Assembly: GCA_001871515.1 (NCBI GenBank)
Contig: MNXW01000276.1
Location: forward strand, 1-47,433
Reading direction: 5' to 3'
Length of the DNA stretch: 47,433 nt
Source: Comamonadaceae bacterium CG2_30_57_122
GTDB taxonomy: Bacteria > Pseudomonadota > Gammaproteobacteria > Burkholderiales > Burkholderiaceae_C
Shown one piece after another: positions 43,981 to 47,433 of this stretch. The position numbers and the translations under genes were made by a program. Positions within the stretch are counted from its first letter, which is position 1. Each line of letters starts with the position of its first letter. The notes under the pieces are model-generated. The model ran no database searches, was not told where the DNA came from, and saw only the letters and a program-made list of their open reading frames with translations.

Positions 43981-45456
43981 TTACGCTATTAAGCTGGCCA
44001 GCCTTTGGCCAAGGGCATCAAACGCCTTGACTTGTTCAGCCTCGCGCCGGTCTTGGATGTAGACGCCACTCATACCCTGCTTGATGTGGTTCTCGCATTC
44101 GTTAATCACGTCGTTGGAGATGCCGAGTTGACTCATTAGCGTAGATGCGGTGCGGCGCAGGTCGTGCGCGGTCCAGCGGCCACCTTCCAGCACCAGCGCG
44201 TCAACGGACTTGGTTCTGTTTTGTAGGCGCGCGCTTTCGCTGCTTTGGCGGTCGGCCAGTTGTTTACCAAATGACTTGACGCACACCGGCCCAGTGGCCC
44301 GGCTATCAGGAAAGACCCAGGCCACTGGCTTACCAGTGTCGCGATGCGCTTCGCGCAAGGTGGCCAACTCGGTGAACTGTTGCACGGCGAAGTCGCTCAG
44401 GTGGATCAGGTGATCGCGTTGGTTCTTGGTGGTGGGCAGGTACCAAGTGCGGGCTTGCAGATCAACGAACCCGAGTTGCACTGCGCCAGACTTTTGCGCC
44501 GTGTTGTGCGCGTCTACAGTGGCCTGTAATGCCTGCTGCTGGGGCTTGGCATCGGCCCACACCGCGCCCATCAGCTCACCGATGCGGCAGCCGGTGGCCA
44601 GAATCAGCCACAGCCCAAGGACGGTGCGCCTGCTGAGATTGGCGGTGGACAGTCGCTTGACCAGCGCGGCCAGCTCGTCGTTTGACAGCACCCGGTCGCG
44701 CTTGATGTCTTTGCCGCCGACCTTGCGTTTGCTGATCAACTCAATCGGGCTGTGTTCGATGATTTCACGCTCAGCGGCGAAGCGAAACATTTGCTTGAGG
44801 TCGGCCAACAGCATGTTGGCGGTGCGCAGCTTGCCTTCGGCTTTGACGGCATCCAGGATGGCGAGGATGTCGGCCTTGCGCACGTCCATGACGGCGATTT
44901 CACCCAATGTGGCGAACACCCGCCGCTCAAACTGCTCGCGCACATACTGCCCGCCGTCTTTGCGTCCGATGCGCTTGCCGTCGCCGCCGATGTGGGGAGC
45001 CAGTTCGGTCGCGGCCCAGCGCTCGAACACCTGTTTGACGGTCAGCCGCCGCTGCCGGTCCAGTTCGGCCTGCTGCTCTGCCGTGGCCGCAGCGCGTTTG
45101 TCTTTGTCCGCCTGCTGGCGCGCGTCTTCGCTGGCTTGCAAGCGGTCGGCCTCAAGTTTGGCAAAGTGCTGGCGCAGGTCGCGGGCACCATCTTTGTATT
45201 GCTTTGACCAGCCCGCCACCTTTTCGCGGGCTGCCGCTAGGGTCAGATAGCCTTCACGCCCTTTGGGGTCGTAGGCACCCACCGCAAGGGTGTCGCGCTG
45301 GCCGGTGCTGGTGGTGTAACGGAAATAGAATGATCGCTCACCACCCGGTGTGATCCTGCCCAAGAACCGGCCAGCGCCGCGTGGTGCCGGGTCTGTAAAC
45401 CACTGGTCAGCGCCGTTTGGCTTTGACCCCATTTCTTTGTCTGTGATGATGCCCAT
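43981..45456 (-). CDS. Island 1 tyrosine integrase (P4-like)
   Basis: 491 residues. The N-terminal arm-binding part (about 20-80) is related to DUF4102 of P4-type integrases, followed by a charged coiled-coil linker (about 90-140), a SAM-like core-binding domain (about 140-240) and the catalytic domain. Catalytic residues visible are Arg in ATGCRIGELMGAVW, His-x-x-Arg in TAHDLRRTAS, His in ENHIKQG, and the nucleophile Tyr in GVYIQDRR. The linker is longer than usual. ATG at 45456, immediately beside four direct repeats (45469-45521). It should recombine the tRNA-Arg att sites. Confidence 0.93.
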   Translation of the reverse strand: MGIITDKEMGSKPNGADQWFTDPAPRGAGRFLGRITPGGERSFYFRYTTSTGQRDTLAVGAYDPKGREGYLTLAAAREKVAGWSKQYKDGARDLRQHFAKLEADRLQASEDARQQADKDKRAAATAEQQAELDRQRRLTVKQVFERWAATELAPHIGGDGKRIGRKDGGQYVREQFERRVFATLGEIAVMDVRKADILAILDAVKAEGKLRTANMLLADLKQMFRFAAEREIIEHSPIELISKRKVGGKDIKRDRVLSNDELAALVKRLSTANLSRRTVLGLWLILATGCRIGELMGAVWADAKPQQQALQATVDAHNTAQKSGAVQLGFVDLQARTWYLPTTKNQRDHLIHLSDFAVQQFTELATLREAHRDTGKPVAWVFPDSRATGPVCVKSFGKQLADRQSSESARLQNRTKSVDALVLEGGRWTAHDLRRTASTLMSQLGISNDVINECENHIKQGMSGVYIQDRREAEQVKAFDALGQRLASLIA

Positions 45457-45468
45457 GACCTGCTTTCC

Positions 45469-45521
45469 AGTTGCCGTTTGGTTGCCGTTTCTTCCGGCTG
45501 GTTGCCGTTCAGTTGCCGTTT
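45469..45521. promoter_or_regulatory. Four direct repeats, candidate integrase arm-type sites
   Basis: RGTTGCCGTTY occurs at 45469-45479, 45480-45490, 45500-45510 and 45511-45521: two adjacent pairs 11 bases apart, separated by 9 bases. A fifth copy, GGTTGCCGTTT, is at 29905-29915 near the other end of the island. They overlap the region just upstream of the integrase start, so binding could also repress int. Confidence 0.75.
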
Positions 45522-45648
45522 CTCGCTAGCTGTCATTGTACATCTTGGGTTGAATTAGGACGCTAAATGTTTGTAAGTAGTTGATTTGTAATGAATAAAA
45601 TAAATATCACGGATGCGGTTGTTTCTTTTGGAACGCAGTTTGTATTGA

Positions 45649-45694
45649 CTACGAACCAAGGGGTAGTGGGTTCAATTCCTGCCAGCCGCACCAT
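45649..45694. repeat. attR of island 1 / att of island 2
   Basis: A 46-base copy of the tRNA-Arg 3' end (45 of 46 identical to 29792-29837; A at 45665 instead of C). It lacks the 5' part of the tRNA, so it is not a functional tRNA gene. Confidence 0.93.
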
Positions 45695-45712
45695 CTTTTT
45701 AGTAAGAGAATC

Positions 45713-45744
45713 AATAGCTTAGAGGTTTCTGCCTCTAGGCTATT
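45713..45744 (-). terminator. Terminator overlapping the second integrase stop
   Basis: AATAGCTTAGAGG (45713-45725) and CCTCTAGGCTATT (45732-45744) form a stem with one mismatch. A long run of T follows on the plus strand (A-run ahead of it on the minus strand), and the stem includes the TAG stop codon. Likely bidirectional. Confidence 0.6.
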
Positions 45745-46916
45745 TTTTTTGCCTGGGTAGCTTTTGGGTAAGTCAGCTCCCGTACGGCATCTTCCTGCTC
45801 CATCCTCAGAGTGGCCAGACTCTTATTCCAACGGCCAGTGTCATCCCTGATTTTTTCCAGCGCGTCGTGCAGTTCCACGATCTGAGCCACGCTATAGTGC
45901 TGGGTCATCGAGGCTGTTGTGTGCCACAGAATGTCTGACCGGGTGCCCTCTGACACGCCAGCCTCCCGTAGCCGCATGCCCACAGTGTGGCGGAGATCGT
46001 GCACATGTAGGTCACCCAGTCCGGCAGCAGTCCGCGCCCGTTGCCAAGCAGTATTGTTCATGGTCTGGATGCGCCGGTAGGGCATCACTGGCGGCATGGC
46101 AGTGTTTTTGACACGTTCACGCCGGTACACGAACACATACTCTGGGTGCTGACCACGCACCGACTCAACAACCGATTGCGACACACTGTTGCAGATCACC
46201 ACGCGCACCAGCTTGCGTCCCTTGACGTTGCTGCGAGGCACCTCAAAGACCGAGATGCCTAGCTCGGGTACCTTGATCTCCCAATCCCAGCGGAGGCTAC
46301 AGGCCACATCGTCGCGCACGCCGCTGTTCAAAATGAACAATGACATGCGTGCCAGGTGGTCGGGCAGCTTGGGCATTAGGTTGCGCTGTTGGCCCCATGT
46401 GATGGGCATCGGCTCACGCTGATGGCCTACCAACGGCAGCATGGTGATCTTGGGCGCCTGCTCCAGCCAAGTATTGCCATCGTCATCCCGCCAGCTTGTG
46501 GCCGCAAGGTTGAGGATACGCCGCACCACACCCAGCGCCAGGTTGACCGTCTTGTGGGCACGACCTTCCTTCAGCCGCTCATTCTTGAACGGCAACAGTG
46601 TTGCATCGTGCACCTGGTGCAAGTCCAGTTTTCCGATGTATGGCATGACGCCCTGAAGCATGTAAATCTCGGTCTCAATAGATGCCTTCTCGGCATGCAA
46701 GCTGACGTAGTGGGCGGCCGCCTGGTCAAACGTGTAGGTGGTTCGCTTGCCGTGCACCACGGTCTCGCGTAATTCACCCAACGCCTGTATCAGCCAGCGT
46801 TCTGCTTCGTCATAACTCTTAAAGCCGCGCTGGCGAAATCGAGTGCCCCACTTGGACCGGTCGATCTGCCAGAGCCCGTTTTGGTCGGGGTAGATACCCC
46901 TTGTGTTTTGGCCCAT
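45735..46916 (-). CDS. Second tyrosine integrase
   Basis: 393 residues. The N-terminal part is short (IYPDQNGLWQIDRSKWGTRF), like phage-type integrases with a small DNA-binding strand region. The core-binding domain spans about 60-165. The catalytic domain has Arg in SGVRDDVACSLRWDW, HDLRHTVGMRLREAG, the HTT box and the nucleophile Tyr in MTQHYSVA. It is unrelated in detail to the first integrase but lies next to the same att sequence. ATG at 46916 overlaps the HTH gene by 127 bases in another frame; both N-terminus and upstream gene look real. Confidence 0.9.
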   Translation of the reverse strand: MGQNTRGIYPDQNGLWQIDRSKWGTRFRQRGFKSYDEAERWLIQALGELRETVVHGKRTTYTFDQAAAHYVSLHAEKASIETEIYMLQGVMPYIGKLDLHQVHDATLLPFKNERLKEGRAHKTVNLALGVVRRILNLAATSWRDDDGNTWLEQAPKITMLPLVGHQREPMPITWGQQRNLMPKLPDHLARMSLFILNSGVRDDVACSLRWDWEIKVPELGISVFEVPRSNVKGRKLVRVVICNSVSQSVVESVRGQHPEYVFVYRRERVKNTAMPPVMPYRRIQTMNNTAWQRARTAAGLGDLHVHDLRHTVGMRLREAGVSEGTRSDILWHTTASMTQHYSVAQIVELHDALEKIRDDTGRWNKSLATLRMEQEDAVRELTYPKATQAKKIA

Positions 46917-47185
46917 GTAATAACTCCTTTTTTGATGACGGGCCGTCCATTCCGAGGCACATTGTGCGCCAATGCTGCGGCATCGTTGGCGGCGTCATCT
47001 GGACGAGCTGCTGAGTCTTGTTTGAATTTATCGAAGAGCTGATCAAGGTCTTTGCGGTCAAAGACCACGCACGCGCCCTGACGCATGGCTACGAGCTGAG
47101 GACGCCACACCTCATCGAACGTGCGTCGTTTGACGCCGACGTATGCCATGGCTTCTTGATGGTTTAGTCCGCGCTTCAGGGTCAT
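46790..47185 (-). CDS. HTH protein, excisionase-like, upstream of the second integrase
   Basis: 131 residues. The N-terminal half (GLNHQEAMAYVGVKRRTFDE, then VWRPQLVAMRQGACVVFDR and KDLDQLFDKFK) is a MerR/excisionase-like winged helix. The second half is low complexity (Ala/Asp, then Ser/Thr/Gly/Lys). A strong AGGAGGGAGCA Shine-Dalgarno precedes the ATG at 47185. Its last 127 bases overlap the start of the integrase, which suggests coupled translation. It is likely the directionality factor of island 2. The remaining 47186-47433 shows nothing I can name. Confidence 0.65.
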   Translation of the reverse strand: MTLKRGLNHQEAMAYVGVKRRTFDEVWRPQLVAMRQGACVVFDRKDLDQLFDKFKQDSAARPDDAANDAAALAHNVPRNGRPVIKKGVITWAKTQGVSTPTKTGSGRSTGPSGALDFASAALRVMTKQNAG

Positions 47186-47433
47186 TGCTCCCTCCTAAGC
47201 CGGACGAGCCGGAACCAAAAAGGCAACACAAAACCTCGGTCGTGCGCAAGATTTTTGGACGTTCAGCCGATTTACGTCCCCGCAAATGTTCTTGGGTTGA
47301 CCAAGAGAAAGTTTGTAACCCATTGGGTTTAAAGGCATTTTGCCCATGGCGAAATAATCGCCGGATTCATTTTGACACATCAGAATTCTTCGCAGGAAAT
47401 GTGAAGACTGAACTTGTTAGAGACTAAGCCGGA

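Larger units (their letters stand above)
29792..45648. mobile_element. Genomic island 1 in tRNA-Arg (15.86 kb)
   Basis: Bounded by the 46-bp att repeats and carrying its own tyrosine integrase at the right end. It also carries an AlpA-type regulator, a TOPRIM and a DUF3987 protein (replication-type module), an unrecognised gene pair, and a type III restriction-modification operon with extra genes. I see no conjugation genes, no capsid or tail genes and no relaxase. It therefore looks like an integrative, satellite-like or mobilisable defence island rather than a phage or a self-transmissible ICE. Element size is the distance between the repeats, 15,857 bases. Confidence 0.9.
45649..47433. mobile_element. 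Left part of a second island in tandem
   Basis: Beyond the att copy at 45649-45694 begins a different integrase gene with its stop only 41 bases away, the usual placement for an integrase next to its att. It is followed by an HTH gene. The element continues past the window; a further copy of the tRNA 3' end would be expected there. Confidence 0.6.

Overview
The window looks like the chromosome of a betaproteobacterium of the family Comamonadaceae (Rhodoferax/Polaromonas-like). This is judged from the moderately high GC content, from the gene orders pilB-pilC-pilD-coaE-zapD-yacG, lolB-ispE-tRNA-Gln-prs-rplY-pth, nadK-recN/hrcA and mutM-GTPase-mutY, and from a short dispersed repeat that I associate with this family from memory. 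No database search was possible.

Positions 1-29840 are core chromosome. The minus strand carries a three-gene ABC exporter (membrane-fusion protein, FtsX-type permease, ATPase), the type IV pilus assembly/CoaE/ZapD/YacG cluster, a carboxylesterase with a GGDEF diguanylate cyclase, DUF4124-like/pth, rplY/prs/tRNA-Gln/ispE/lolB/TPR and rapZ/recN/nadK. The plus strand carries YchJ, rsmD-coaD-uspA-ferredoxin, mutM-dynamin-like GTPase-mutY, hrcA and two tRNA genes. Two MITE-like inverted-repeat elements (10210-10401 and 15965-16144) and two decayed gene remnants lie between these genes.

Positions 29792-45648 form a 15.86-kb genomic island inserted in the 3' end of a tRNA-Arg(ACG) gene. The 46-bp att duplication (29792-29837 and 45649-45694) differs at one base. 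The island holds a hairpin-rich non-coding stretch of about 1.5 kb, a replication-type module (AlpA-like regulator, TOPRIM protein, DUF3987 protein, small Cys-containing protein), an unrecognised overlapping gene pair, and a plus-strand defence operon. That operon is RHH regulator - type III methyltransferase (Mod) - AAA ATPase - DUF4276 protein - type III restriction subunit (Res), all overlapping or nearly so. The island's own tyrosine integrase sits next to four direct repeats that look like arm-type binding sites. Beyond the right att copy a second, different integrase and an HTH protein begin a second island in tandem, cut by the window end.

The most unusual features are: (1) a family of roughly 60-bp repeats, about eleven copies, several of which supply coding sequence to real genes. 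In three of these (LolB, the DUF4124-like protein, the DUF3987 protein) the repeat is read in the same frame, much like the palindromic elements described in Rickettsia genes. (2) A type III restriction-modification operon with an ATPase/DUF4276 pair placed between mod and res. (3) An uncharacterised two-gene cassette beside it. (4) The hairpin-rich island region, which contains one integron attC-like palindrome.
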